From NCBI GenBank assembly GCA_030619765.1, contig JAUXAU010000017.1, positions 1 through 44,047 of the forward strand: a stretch of DNA of 44,047 nucleotides, in the 5' to 3' direction. A program made the translations under genes and the position numbers. This stretch comes from Thermoplasmatota archaeon (GTDB taxonomy: Archaea > Thermoplasmatota > E2 > DHVEG-1). This document shows, in pieces, positions 7,559 to 14,715 of this stretch (position 1 is the first letter of the stretch; every line of letters begins with the position of its first letter). The notes beneath the pieces were generated by a model. That model made no database searches. It was given only the letters and a program-made list of their open reading frames with translations, and was not told the origin of the DNA.

Positions 7559-8149
7559 CTATTCCTTCTTTTCCTCATCAGATTTTTCTTCACCCTCTGT
7601 TTTTTCAACACTTTCTTCTGATTTCTTTTCATCAGGTTTTTCTTCACTTTGTTGTTCTGTTTTCTCTTCGATAATTTTCTCGTCACTTGCTGGTTTTTCA
7701 GTCGGTTCTTCTTTCTCCTCATCAGGTTTTTCGGCAGTTTCTTCTTCCTTCCCCTCATCCGGTTTTACGGTAGTCTCTTCCGCAGGTTTCTCAGCGCCTT
7801 CTTCTGGTTTTTCCTCTGGCGGTTCAACCGGTTTCTTCTTTTCCTCTTTAGCTGATTTTTTCTCTTTAACTAGAACATTGTTTCTTATAAGGATATACTC
7901 TCTTTCACCAGCTTTTACCTCTTTTAAGGATTTATACACTTTGGCATATCCTAACGTGTCTGTAGTGCCAAAGCTTGATTTCATATAGTTGATCATAATA
8001 TTTTCCTTTTTTACATTGAGTTTTTCTGCAAGTTCACCTCTAATAAGTTCACGCTTCGGCGTGCTTTCTCCCTCGTGGTGTATGATAAAATGAACTTCAG
8101 TTCTATTCAACAATGGATTATTGGTTTTTGATTGAATTTCTATTTCCAT
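7559..8149 (-). CDS. rps24e: Ribosomal protein S24e with long charged C-terminal tail
   Basis: S24e is a small-subunit ribosomal protein. Residues 1 to about 100 are the family domain ([48 protein letters not shown]). About 95 extra residues follow, nearly all K, E, P, D, S and T, with repeated units such as KPDEGKEEE and [12 protein letters not shown]. The same units occur on the next gene, S27ae. I start at ATG 8149 ([12 protein letters not shown], the usual family start) because a GTGAT Shine-Dalgarno match lies 4 bases before it. An upstream GTG at 8158 overlapping the previous stop would add three residues. Confidence 0.94.
   Translation of the reverse strand: MEIEIQSKTNNPLLNRTEVHFIIHHEGESTPKRELIRGELAEKLNVKKENIMINYMKSSFGTTDTLGYAKVYKSLKEVKAGEREYILIRNNVLVKEKKSAKEEKKKPVEPPEEKPEEGAEKPAEETTVKPDEGKEEETAEKPDEEKEEPTEKPASDEKIIEEKTEQQSEEKPDEKKSEESVEKTEGEEKSDEEKKE
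7614..7708. repeat. Direct repeat, copy in S24e tail
   Basis: This is the partner of 7270-7364. A second, 50-base pair of copies lies at 7211-7260 and 7741-7790 (about six differences). The order of the two units is reversed between the genes: in S27ae the 95-base unit comes first in the protein, in S24e it comes last. Confidence 0.9.
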
Positions 8150-8154
8150 ACCTA

Positions 8155-8655
8155 TCACATTCTGTCTAATATCTCTTTTACTTTACTTTTATGAGCCTTA
8201 GTAGCCTTAACAACTACGACCCCTTTATTCGGCAATCCATATATTATTGTTACGTCCAGTGGAGCCATGTAAATAGCAGCAAGCGCAGCAAGATCTTCTT
8301 CACCGTCAATTTCTATACAAAGCGGACCATCTTCCAAAGATTTATAAGCAGATTCCATGGTATTCCATAATTCATCGGTTATGGTGCCTGGAGGATTTTT
8401 TATTTTTATATGTTTTTTACCAAATCTCTGAATTTTCTCTCTCATGTCAGGAGAACATTCTTTGCGTTCAAGGATATAATCAACAATGCAAATTATTGGA
8501 TTAATTCCATTCTTAAGCAGCGTAAATGTTACCAAATCGCCCACTGAAACAATATATTTCTCGTTTTGTAACAGCCTCAAAAGTCCCTGTTCATCCACGA
8601 GATTTCCTAAGGGTTCCTTTAATTTCTCTCTTAGATTTTCAGGTAAAACAAGCAT
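8155..8655 (-). CDS. GTP-dependent dephospho-CoA kinase (DUF359)
   Basis: This 166-residue protein matches the archaeal DUF359 family, shown in Thermococcus to phosphorylate dephospho-CoA with GTP, the last step of coenzyme A synthesis. Family landmarks are the YIVSVGDLVTFTLLKNGI segment, the CIVDYILERKE stretch, KNPPGTIT and the late DGEEDLAALAAI followed by YGLPNKGVVVV. It lies between spt4 and S24e on the minus strand, overlapping S24e's upstream start region and 2 bases from spt4, which is the usual euryarchaeal arrangement. It is unrelated to bacterial CoaE. Confidence 0.9.
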   Translation of the reverse strand: MLVLPENLREKLKEPLGNLVDEQGLLRLLQNEKYIVSVGDLVTFTLLKNGINPIICIVDYILERKECSPDMREKIQRFGKKHIKIKNPPGTITDELWNTMESAYKSLEDGPLCIEIDGEEDLAALAAIYMAPLDVTIIYGLPNKGVVVVKATKAHKSKVKEILDRM

Positions 8656-8657
8656 TA

Positions 8658-8843
8658 CTATCTTACCTTTAGCGCGTATTTACCGGGTTTCGTAATATTC
8701 ATTTTCTTGGCAATCTGAGATTTAGTAGGGTCACGGATAATAACGTATCCGCTCCACCGTTTTAAAGTTTGATCTGAACAATGTGGACACCGGTCTTTAT
8801 CTGTTAATAGGTGACAGTTTTTACAGGCGCTTAGACTTTTCAT
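8658..8843 (-). CDS. spt4: Transcription elongation factor Spt4 (RpoE'')
   Basis: Spt4 pairs with Spt5 to raise RNA polymerase processivity. The 61-residue protein has the zinc knuckles CKNC (about 7-10) and CPHC (about 19-22) and the typical second half WSGYVIIRDPTKSQIAKKM ending in GKYALKVR. The start ATG overlaps the rpo7 stop codon (ATGA), so the two are translationally coupled. Length and motifs match the archaeal family exactly. Confidence 0.96.
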   Translation of the reverse strand: MKSLSACKNCHLLTDKDRCPHCSDQTLKRWSGYVIIRDPTKSQIAKKMNITKPGKYALKVR

Positions 8844-9445
8844 TTCCTATCCTTCTTCCTTTTTCTACTTTCTTTCTTTTTAGTTTCCTTTTTTTTATCC
8901 TCGGGTTCTGGCTCTTTCAGCCATTCATGAGCGCCAAGAGCAGGTTGTCTCATGGTAAGACCAATTTTACTTTCTCTAGCCGATAACTCATTTAAACTTA
9001 CAGCAACAATTCTTGCTCTAACTGGGTCTCCAACCTTTAACACTCTTTTATTTTCTTTACCTGTTATTCTTTCGTTTTCTGCATCTACATTAACATAATC
9101 ATTCATGATTTGGCTCATATGTATTAGCGCGTCAAAAGGCCCCATATGACAAAAAGCACCAAACTCTACAATCTCGCACACTATTGCATCAGTGATTTCT
9201 TGTAATGTTGGGTTGAAGGTTAGCGCATCGAATTCAACCTTTTGATACATACCTCCATCCCCATGAATAACAATTCCATCTCCCAGTGCATTTATGCTAT
9301 CTACTGCAACGATTAATCCATGATTTTTTCTGATAACCCCTTCAAATGTCTTTTGGACGATATCCTTTACAACCACGTCTAAATCTTCGCCAAATCGTTC
9401 TGGAGGTACTCGTATTGTATCAGCTAATTTTACTGAAGCATACAT
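8840..9445 (-). CDS. rpo7: RNA polymerase subunit Rpo7 (RpoE')
   Basis: Rpo7 forms, with Rpo4, the stalk of archaeal RNA polymerase. The N-terminal RNP-like domain (residues about 1-80: DTIRVPPERFGEDL, KTFEGVIRKNHGLIVAV, HGDGGMYQKVEFDAL) and the S1 RNA-binding domain (about 82-180: CEIVEFGAFCHMGPFDALIHMSQI) are both present. The last 20 residues are a basic KKK/KRK tail longer than usual. A GTGAT match lies just before ATG 9445. It is the first gene of the rpo7-spt4-DPCK-S24e-S27ae operon and is divergent from S6e. Confidence 0.96.
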   Translation of the reverse strand: MYASVKLADTIRVPPERFGEDLDVVVKDIVQKTFEGVIRKNHGLIVAVDSINALGDGIVIHGDGGMYQKVEFDALTFNPTLQEITDAIVCEIVEFGAFCHMGPFDALIHMSQIMNDYVNVDAENERITGKENKRVLKVGDPVRARIVAVSLNELSARESKIGLTMRQPALGAHEWLKEPEPEDKKKETKKKESRKRKKDRK

Positions 9446-9606
9446 CTTATCACTTTTCTAGAATATAAAAACGACTTGGAATATACTTATTCCTTATATT
9501 CTTTTTGAGGGTATAAAGACAGCTGAATCATAAAAATCCATAACATATTAAAAACAATGCAAACATACTTTGAAACGTATTATCAGGTTAAAAATTAGGG
9601 AGAAGG

Positions 9607-9614
9607 TTTATAAA
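9607..9614 (+). promoter_or_regulatory. TATA box for S6e-aIF2gamma operon
   Basis: The sequence TTTATAAA preceded by a purine-rich BRE-like AGAAGG lies about 90 bases before the S6e start. The implied transcript would have a leader of about 60 bases, ending with the AAGGAG ribosome-binding site at 9683-9688. Confidence 0.6.
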
Positions 9615-9696
9615 ATATCCACTATTCCACTTGTTGTAAACTATAGATATATTAGTGTTACTAAATTGATATTAAAAATTTGAAGGAGAAACAGGC

Positions 9697-10116
9697 ATGG
9701 TAGAATTCAAGGTTGTAGTAAACGATACAAAAAATGGCAAATCATATAATATCCAAGTTAGCGGCCATCATGCGAACTCTTTAATAGGTAAAAAAATAAG
9801 TGACGAAGTAGACGGTATTTTTGTTTCATTACCTGGATATAAACTGCAAATAACTGGCGGTACTAATAAAGATGGATTTCCAATGAGAAAAGACCTTCCT
9901 GGGACTGCAAGGAGAAGAATTCTATTGAGTGAAGGCTTGGGATTCAAACCAAAGGATTCCGGAAAAAGAAAGAAGAAATCTATCAGGGGAAATACAATAA
10001 ATCCAGATATAGTACAAATCAACATGAAGGTAATAAAACACAGTTCAAAACCTATTGAGGATCTTGTTAAGGTAGAAAAAAAGGAAGAAGGAGATAAGAA
10101 AGAGGAACAAGAATGA
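9697..10116 (+). CDS. rps6e: Ribosomal protein S6e
   Basis: S6e is a small-subunit ribosomal protein. The 139-residue sequence has the family segments [38 protein letters not shown] and the basic [12 protein letters not shown] stretch. A short lysine/glutamate tail ([12 protein letters not shown]) ends it, milder than on S24e and S27ae. An AAGGAG site lies 8 bases before the ATG. The stop overlaps the aIF2gamma start by 4 bases (ATGA). Confidence 0.96.
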   Translation: MVEFKVVVNDTKNGKSYNIQVSGHHANSLIGKKISDEVDGIFVSLPGYKLQITGGTNKDGFPMRKDLPGTARRRILLSEGLGFKPKDSGKRKKKSIRGNTINPDIVQINMKVIKHSSKPIEDLVKVEKKEEGDKKEEQE

Positions 10117-11357
10117 GTTTTCCTAAACCACCTGAAGTAAATATTGGAATGATCGGCCATGTGGATCATGGTAAAACGACGTTAACACAGAGGTTAACTG
10201 GTAAATGGACAGATGAGCACTCTGAGGAATTAAAGAGAGGTATTTCAATAAGACTTGGGTATGCTGATGCTGCCTTCTATAAATGTCCAAATTGCGATGA
10301 GCCTCAATGTTATACTACAAATAAAACCTGCCCCCATTGCAATAGTCCTTGTGAACTACTTAGAGTGGTTTCTTTTGTTGATGCACCCGGTCACGAAACC
10401 TTGATGGCTACAATGCTATCTGGTGCTGCTATTATGGATGGTGCAGTACTTGTTATTGCTGCTAATGAACAGTGTCCTCAGCCTCAAACAAGAGAACATT
10501 TGACTGCCTTAGAAATCGCAGGTACAAAAAATATTGTTATAGTTCAGAATAAAATAGATCTTGTATCTGAAAAAGGTGCTGTAAAGAATTATGAACAGAT
10601 TGTAAATTTCGTTAAGGGTACCTGTGCAGAAGATGCCCCTATCATACCTGTGAGTGCCCATCACGATATAAACATAGACGTCCTAATCAAAACAATGCAA
10701 GAACATATACCTACATTAAAGAGAGATGTTGATAAATCTCCACTTATGTATGTAGCAAGAAGTTTTGATGTTAATAAACCAGGGTCTGGACCCAATGATC
10801 TGAAAGGAGGGGTAGTAGGAGGATCATTGATACAAGGCATTTTGAATAAAGGTGATGAGATCGAGATATCTCCAGGTAGAAGAATTGAGGTTGATGGGAA
10901 ACAAACCTTAGAACCTATCGTCACAAAGGCGCATTCCTTTTTTACTGGCGGCAAATCCACAGGTAAAGCTACTCCTGGAGGCTTACTTGCTATCGGCACA
11001 TTACTAGATCCGTCAAGAGTTAAGTCTGATTCTTTTTCAGGTAGGGTTGTAGGAAAACCCGGGCAGCTTCCTCCAGTTTTAGAAAGTTTTGATTTATCAA
11101 TGCACTTATTGAAACGTGTTGTTGGAACAATAGATGAAAAAAATGTTGAACCTTTAAAAACGAACGAACCTCTTATGCTCACCGTGGGAACAGCGACAAC
11201 TGTTGGAATCATAACAGAAATAAGAGAAAATAAAGTGAGAGTTAAACTAAAATTATCCGTCTGTGCCGAGGAAGGACAGAGGATTGCTGTAAGCCGAAGA
11301 ATAGAAGGAAAATGGCATCTGATAGGCTATGGGGAGATAAAATACACAAAACAGTGA
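10113..11357 (+). CDS. eif2g: Translation initiation factor aIF2, gamma subunit
   Basis: aIF2-gamma is the GTPase that brings initiator Met-tRNA to the ribosome. The 414-residue length is normal. Visible are the P-loop GHVDHGKT (residues 15-22), the archaeal/eukaryotic zinc knuckle with CPNC and CPHC (about 58-76), the G3 motif DAPGHE, the G4 motif QNKID and the G5 motif VSAHH. Domains II and III follow, with SFDVNKPGS and [11 protein letters not shown]. It is coupled to S6e by a 4-base overlap and to the following PIN gene. Confidence 0.97.
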   Translation: MSFPKPPEVNIGMIGHVDHGKTTLTQRLTGKWTDEHSEELKRGISIRLGYADAAFYKCPNCDEPQCYTTNKTCPHCNSPCELLRVVSFVDAPGHETLMATMLSGAAIMDGAVLVIAANEQCPQPQTREHLTALEIAGTKNIVIVQNKIDLVSEKGAVKNYEQIVNFVKGTCAEDAPIIPVSAHHDINIDVLIKTMQEHIPTLKRDVDKSPLMYVARSFDVNKPGSGPNDLKGGVVGGSLIQGILNKGDEIEISPGRRIEVDGKQTLEPIVTKAHSFFTGGKSTGKATPGGLLAIGTLLDPSRVKSDSFSGRVVGKPGQLPPVLESFDLSMHLLKRVVGTIDEKNVEPLKTNEPLMLTVGTATTVGIITEIRENKVRVKLKLSVCAEEGQRIAVSRRIEGKWHLIGYGEIKYTKQ

Positions 11358-11719
11358 TCTTAGATAGCAGTGCTGTATTGATGCTTTTTGAATTTTCCAT
11401 TGATTTGGAAAAAGAGCTTACTAGACTTTTAGGTAACTATCACATAGTGATTCCAACACCTATTATTAGAGAGTTAGAGTTTTTGTCAGAAAATGGAAGA
11501 GGCGAGAAAAAAACGAAGGCAAAAGCTTCTTTGAAACTAATAAAAAAATACGACGCTATTAATGTAGATGGGAAGAAAGGGGATGATTCAATTTTAGAAT
11601 TGGCTAAAAAAATTAATGGAATTGTGGTTACAAATGATAGGGAACTAAGGAATAGGTTAAAGAAAATATCCTTATCAGTTATTTTTTTACGTGCAAAGAA
11701 GAAATTGGTCATGGAATAA
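11312..11719 (+). CDS. PIN-domain protein (Fcf1/VapC9-like) downstream of aIF2gamma
   Basis: PIN domains are metal-dependent ribonucleases. Acidic positions typical of the fold are seen: the aspartate in [11 protein letters not shown], a glutamate in PIIRELEFL, the aspartates in GDDSILELA and the [10 protein letters not shown] segment. The location directly after aIF2gamma is a conserved archaeal arrangement, and such proteins resemble the Fcf1/Utp23 rRNA-processing nucleases, so a stable antitoxin partner is not expected and none is seen. Translation could start at ATG 11312, overlapping aIF2gamma by 46 bases, or at GTG 11354, overlapping only its stop codon (GTGA). The second would start right at the first beta strand. 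Confidence 0.85.
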   Translation: MASDRLWGDKIHKTVILDSSAVLMLFEFSIDLEKELTRLLGNYHIVIPTPIIRELEFLSENGRGEKKTKAKASLKLIKKYDAINVDGKKGDDSILELAKKINGIVVTNDRELRNRLKKISLSVIFLRAKKKLVME

Positions 11720-11763
11720 TTTTATTCAAGCAAAAATAGATTTTGTACATAACTTCAAGAAAG

Positions 11764-11773
11764 TTTTTATAAA
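11764..11773 (+). promoter_or_regulatory. TATA box of tRNA-Met
   Basis: TTTTTATAAA preceded by the BRE-like AAGAAAG starts 37 bases before the mature tRNA 5' end, the spacing expected for archaeal tRNA promoters with a short leader. Confidence 0.65.
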
Positions 11774-11800
11774 CAGTCCTGGTATTCTGCTATCTGTAAT

Positions 11801-11916
11801 GTCGGGGTGGCTCAGCCTGGTCAGAGCGCCTGACTCATAAGCTCAGCTAAAAGGTTCGTTATTTAGCCTTGCGCTAAGATATCAGGAGGTCGCGGGTTCA
11901 GATCCCGCCCCCGACA
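11801..11916 (+). tRNA. tRNA-Met (CAT), elongator type, with intron
   Basis: The cloverleaf closes fully once an intron is removed. Acceptor arms are GTCGGGG (11801-11807) and CCCCGAC (11909-11915) with discriminator A at 11916. The D stem is GCTC/GAGC, the anticodon stem CCTGA (11829-11833) pairs with TCAGG (11882-11886), and the T stem GCGGG/CCCGC encloses the TTCAGAT loop. The anticodon CAT is at 11836-11838. An intron of about 41 bases (near 11840-11880) sits at the canonical position one base after the anticodon and has its own hairpin, GCTAAA/TTTAGC. The sequence resembles euryarchaeal elongator tRNA-Met. A tRNA-Ile decoded with modified C34 is the main alternative. CCA is not encoded. 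Confidence 0.92.
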
Positions 11917-11917
11917 C

Positions 11918-11923
11918 CTTTTT
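11918..11923 (+). terminator. T-run after tRNA-Met
   Basis: A CC followed by a run of five to six T residues directly follows the tRNA and fits the U-rich termination signal of archaeal stable RNAs. Confidence 0.4.
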
Positions 11924-12012
11924 AAAAAAATAATCATAATTAAAATTAACATAATCATAGAAAAAAATAAATTTAGAAATGTGTTTAAATCTAAAGTAAT
12001 CGGAGGTTTCAA

Positions 12013-12405
12013 ATGGATACTCAGGACGTTATTGAGTTAAACGATGCTAAATGGGAAAAAAGTGTTGAGAAAGAAGAAAAACCTGTTATGGTGATGTTTT
12101 ATAGTAATACATGTCCACATTGTCATGCAATGGAACCGCATTTTGAGAAATACGCTAATGAGTTTAAAGACAAGGTAGTTTTTGCTAAAGTTAATGTAAC
12201 GGATAACCCAACTATTGTTGGGAGATATGGGATTATGGGTACACCCACCTTCAAATTTTTCTGCAAGGGAAAGCCCATCCAGGAACTTGTTGGCGCAATA
12301 TATCCAACCTTACTTAAGAAGACTATTGAGGAAACACTTCAACATGGCTCACAATGTGTTATAAATACAACTTGGATTGACCCCGGTATAACTGGATATG
12401 CATAA
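12013..12405 (+). CDS. Thioredoxin-family protein (CPHC active site)
   Basis: A thiol-disulfide oxidoreductase of the thioredoxin fold. The active site is CPHC (C34 and C37) in YSNTCPHCHAM, which is the dithiol seen in DsbA and in some archaeal thioredoxins in place of CGPC. The cis-proline loop is GTPTFKFF. The length of 130 residues includes an unusual C-terminal extension of about 20 residues (CVINTTWIDPGITGYA) with a third cysteine. No signal peptide is present, so it is cytoplasmic. A GGAGGT site lies 8 bases before the ATG. It is the first gene of a redox set with a nitroreductase, a glutaredoxin-like protein and an FTR-rubredoxin fusion, which makes the FTR its likely reductant. Confidence 0.9.
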   Translation: MDTQDVIELNDAKWEKSVEKEEKPVMVMFYSNTCPHCHAMEPHFEKYANEFKDKVVFAKVNVTDNPTIVGRYGIMGTPTFKFFCKGKPIQELVGAIYPTLLKKTIEETLQHGSQCVINTTWIDPGITGYA

Positions 12406-12423
12406 AAAATATGAGGTATATTT

Positions 12424-12984
12424 ATGGACGTAAAACAAGCTATAATAAAAAGGAGAGCGCATCGTTCATTAGAACCCGTTGAGATAACAAAAGAACTCAT
12501 ATATGATCTTGCAGAATGTGCACAACTTACGGCATCTTGTTTTAATAATCAGCCTTGGCGGTATGTGTTTGTCTATAATCCAAAGGTTTTAAAGGAGATG
12601 CATGAAGCACTATCTCCAGGTAATGAATGGGCAAATGATGCATCTATGATAATTGCAGTATTCAGCAAAAAAGAGGATGACTGTGTTATCCGTGATAGAG
12701 AATATTACTTGTTTGATACAGGCATGGCTACAGGATCATTAATTTTGAGGGCTACAGAGCTTGGGCTTGTGGCACATCCCATAGCAGGTTATAGTCCAAA
12801 GAAGACCAGGGAGATTCTTGGTATACCTGATGACCATAATGTTATTACTTTGGTAATTGTTGGTAAACATTCTGAAAAAATTAGTCCAATTCTTTCAGAT
12901 AAACAGGCTGAGGCTGAAAATAAAAGACCAGAAAGAATTCCTTTAGATAAATTTGTGTATATAAACATGTATGAGGAGGTATAA
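12424..12984 (+). CDS. Nitroreductase-family FMN protein
   Basis: Nitroreductases are FMN-dependent NAD(P)H oxidoreductases acting on quinones, nitro compounds, flavins or disulfide-linked systems. The 186-residue protein has the family start (AIIKRRAHRSLEPVEITKELI, the FMN-phosphate binding RRxxR), the CFNNQPWRYVFV segment and the dimer/FMN helix region ATGSLILRATELGLVAHPIAGY. It follows the thioredoxin gene by 18 bases and precedes the glutaredoxin-like gene by 5. The true substrate is not known. The context suggests a thiol or iron-protein redox partner. Confidence 0.88.
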   Translation: MDVKQAIIKRRAHRSLEPVEITKELIYDLAECAQLTASCFNNQPWRYVFVYNPKVLKEMHEALSPGNEWANDASMIIAVFSKKEDDCVIRDREYYLFDTGMATGSLILRATELGLVAHPIAGYSPKKTREILGIPDDHNVITLVIVGKHSEKISPILSDKQAEAENKRPERIPLDKFVYINMYEEV

Positions 12985-12989
12985 AAAAT

Positions 12990-13271
12990 ATGAAAGTAGA
13001 GCATGTTAAGGGAGAAAATAAAGGTAAGATAATGCTCTATGCTTTAAGCACGTGTGCATGGTGCAATAAGACGAAAAAACTCCTTGATGATCAGGGTGTT
13101 GAATATGATTTTATTTATGTGGATCATTTGGAGGGGGATGAAAAGGAAACGACAGAGAAAGAGATAATGAAGTGGAATCCTCGTTGCTCCTTTCCCACGT
13201 TGGTGATAAATGATAAAGAGTGTATTATTGGATTTAAAGAAGAGAAAATAAAAGAGGCTTTAGGAGTATGA
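12990..13271 (+). CDS. Glutaredoxin-like protein (CAWC)
   Basis: A 93-residue glutaredoxin/thioredoxin-fold protein. The redox motif CAWC (C22 and C25) follows the first strand in [18 protein letters not shown]. The cis-proline segment is [22 protein letters not shown], where the GF turn matches glutaredoxin-like proteins. Two more cysteines (RCSF, KECI) lie near the substrate side. The start at 12990 overlaps nothing but lies only 5 bases after the nitroreductase stop. Its own stop overlaps the FTR start (ATGATAA), so the genes are coupled. Confidence 0.88.
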   Translation: MKVEHVKGENKGKIMLYALSTCAWCNKTKKLLDDQGVEYDFIYVDHLEGDEKETTEKEIMKWNPRCSFPTLVINDKECIIGFKEEKIKEALGV

Positions 13272-13777
13272 TAAAAAACATCGAGGTTTATGAAGAAGAA
13301 GTAGAAAAGTTGTATGAGAAATTAAATCAGGAAGCAGAATCCTCAGGGTATCATCTTAACCCTGATGTAGAATTTACTAAAGACCTTGTAAAAGGTTTGC
13401 TAGTTAATGAACAGAGATATGGCTATTGGGCCTGTCCTTGTAGACTAGCATCTGGAGATAAGTCTGAGGATCTTGATATCATATGTCCTTGTGATTACCG
13501 CGATGCAGATTTAAATGAACATGGAATGTGTTACTGTGCACTTTATGTTTCTAAGAAAGTTTTAAAGGGAACGCAAGAAATAAAACCTATACCAGAACGT
13601 CGCCCTCACAAAGATAAAAGGGTAAAGATAAAAGCAAAACCCATAGACAATATCTCTTCACTTTCAAAACCGGTATGGAGATGCAAAGTCTGTGGCTATC
13701 TATGTGGTAGAGATATACCGCCTGAAATCTGTCCGATTTGTAAGGCAAAAAAGGATCGATTTGAACAATTTATCTAA
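13268..13777 (+). CDS. Ferredoxin:thioredoxin/disulfide reductase catalytic subunit fused to rubredoxin
   Basis: FTR-beta reduces protein disulfides with ferredoxin electrons through a [4Fe-4S] cluster next to a redox disulfide. The six cysteines are at C56/C58 (ACPCR), C73/C75 (CPCDYRDAD) and C88/C90 (CYC), in the archaeal spacing. Residues of about 135-169 form a rubredoxin-like domain, WRCKVCGYL with C139/C142 and [14 protein letters not shown] with C155/C158. Such FTR-rubredoxin fusions are known as ferredoxin:disulfide reductase in methanosarcinae. No FTR variable subunit is nearby, as expected outside plants and cyanobacteria. It is the last gene of the redox operon and would supply electrons to the two thiol proteins upstream. 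Confidence 0.9.
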   Translation: MIKNIEVYEEEVEKLYEKLNQEAESSGYHLNPDVEFTKDLVKGLLVNEQRYGYWACPCRLASGDKSEDLDIICPCDYRDADLNEHGMCYCALYVSKKVLKGTQEIKPIPERRPHKDKRVKIKAKPIDNISSLSKPVWRCKVCGYLCGRDIPPEICPICKAKKDRFEQFI

Positions 13778-13785
13778 TGGGTTTT

Positions 13786-13995
13786 CTATTCTCCTGCACG
13801 TCCATCATCACAGGTGTCTTCGTCTTCCATCGGCCGTGCGTGTTCTGCATGTGCAGGCTGAGTACAGATATCTAGAGGTAATTTCTCCATTGGTTTATCA
13901 CAACATGAAGGGACTTTTCCATCTTGTACTCGAACAATTTTTCCACAGTTTTTACACTCATATTTTTCTCTTTCCAATTTTTTTACCCCAAGCAA
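13786..13995 (-). CDS. Desulforedoxin-like small iron protein
   Basis: The 69-residue protein has CxxC in YECKNCGKIV (C14, C17) and a CC pair in VPSCCDKPMEKL, the four-cysteine pattern of desulforedoxin or the N-terminal domain of desulfoferrodoxin, which hold one Fe(Cys)4. The remaining part contains several histidines (PAHAEHARP) and an acidic tail, and does not match the superoxide reductase domain. It is convergent with the FTR operon and separated from it by only 8 bases. The start is a TTG at 13995, with a TATA-like TTTATAAATA about 25 bases upstream, suggesting a leaderless transcript. An inner TTG at 13977 is the alternative. Confidence 0.65.
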   Translation of the reverse strand: MLGVKKLEREKYECKNCGKIVRVQDGKVPSCCDKPMEKLPLDICTQPAHAEHARPMEDEDTCDDGRAGE

Positions 13996-14142
13996 TGTCA
14001 GTATCTTATTATATATTTATAAATTGCTTATATTCTGGCTTCATTTTCAAGGTCTGACTAATTGGATAAAAATGTCTGTTGAAACGATTTTTTGTACAAA
14101 GCCAAAAATATTATTAACAATTGTTAATTACCTAATATTAGA

Positions 14143-14652
14143 ATGAACAAAAACATGGTAAATGAAACTGATATCAAGCAGGATCTTATAGAAACCTTCG
14201 AAGGCGTAAAAGAATCAGTACGGAAGAGCGAGGGGCGTTCACGTGCTGGCTTAATGCTGGGTCTGCAAGAATTAGGGACTTCACCCAATGGATTCATCGG
14301 TGCATATTATCCTATGTCATCTAATATCATCGTAGTAAATAAAACACCTCTTCGACGGATCATTGACACAAATCTGAAGTTGTTTAAACCGTACGTCTTT
14401 CACGTTTTGTTGCACGAATACATCCATTCCCTTGGTTTTCTTGATGAAAGAACGACAGAGCGCAAAACTTATGAGATTAGTAAGGATAATTTTGGAAAAA
14501 AACATGTCATTACTCAATTATCCATAAATATGAAACAGTTCTTCCCAAATCTTGTATATCCCAATTATGGATGGTTACCGCCGAAGAAAATTCCAGCGAT
14601 TGAGCTAGTTTATGGGTTTGATCGATCGAATACAAGCAATTACATTACATAA
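14143..14652 (+). CDS. HExxH metalloprotease-like protein
   Basis: The 169-residue protein contains HEYIHSLGFLDE at residues 91-102, a zinc-type HExxH with following G and acidic residues as candidate third ligands. A segment before it (NIIVVNKTPLRRI and YVFHVLLHEYIH) resembles small archaeal conserved proteins of unknown function with this motif. There is no signal peptide or membrane segment, so any peptidase activity would be cytoplasmic. The C-terminal third (YPNYGWLPPKKIPAIELVYG) is not recognised. The gene is monocistronic by spacing. A role as a minimal protease is likely by motif but not proven. Confidence 0.65.
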   Translation: MNKNMVNETDIKQDLIETFEGVKESVRKSEGRSRAGLMLGLQELGTSPNGFIGAYYPMSSNIIVVNKTPLRRIIDTNLKLFKPYVFHVLLHEYIHSLGFLDERTTERKTYEISKDNFGKKHVITQLSINMKQFFPNLVYPNYGWLPPKKIPAIELVYGFDRSNTSNYIT

Positions 14653-14715
14653 AAATATACAGAATAAATTGTATTGGTTACAGCATCAGAAATTGTTGAG
14701 ATTCTAACTTTATAT

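Noticed and set aside
7250-7758. Additional minus-strand frames over the ribosomal tails
   Set aside because: Shifted readings of the K/E repeats give lysine/asparagine-rich nonsense, while the proper frames continue from the ribosomal domains.
7144-7855. Plus-strand phenylalanine/serine-rich frames
   Set aside because: They are the complement of the charged tails of S24e and S27ae. The composition comes from the repeat and not from selection.
10661-11212. 183-residue minus-strand frame
   Set aside because: It is entirely antisense to aIF2gamma, which is certain.
11312-11719. VapBC toxin-antitoxin reading of the PIN gene
   Set aside because: No antitoxin gene is adjacent, and the conserved place after aIF2gamma fits an rRNA-processing-type PIN protein.
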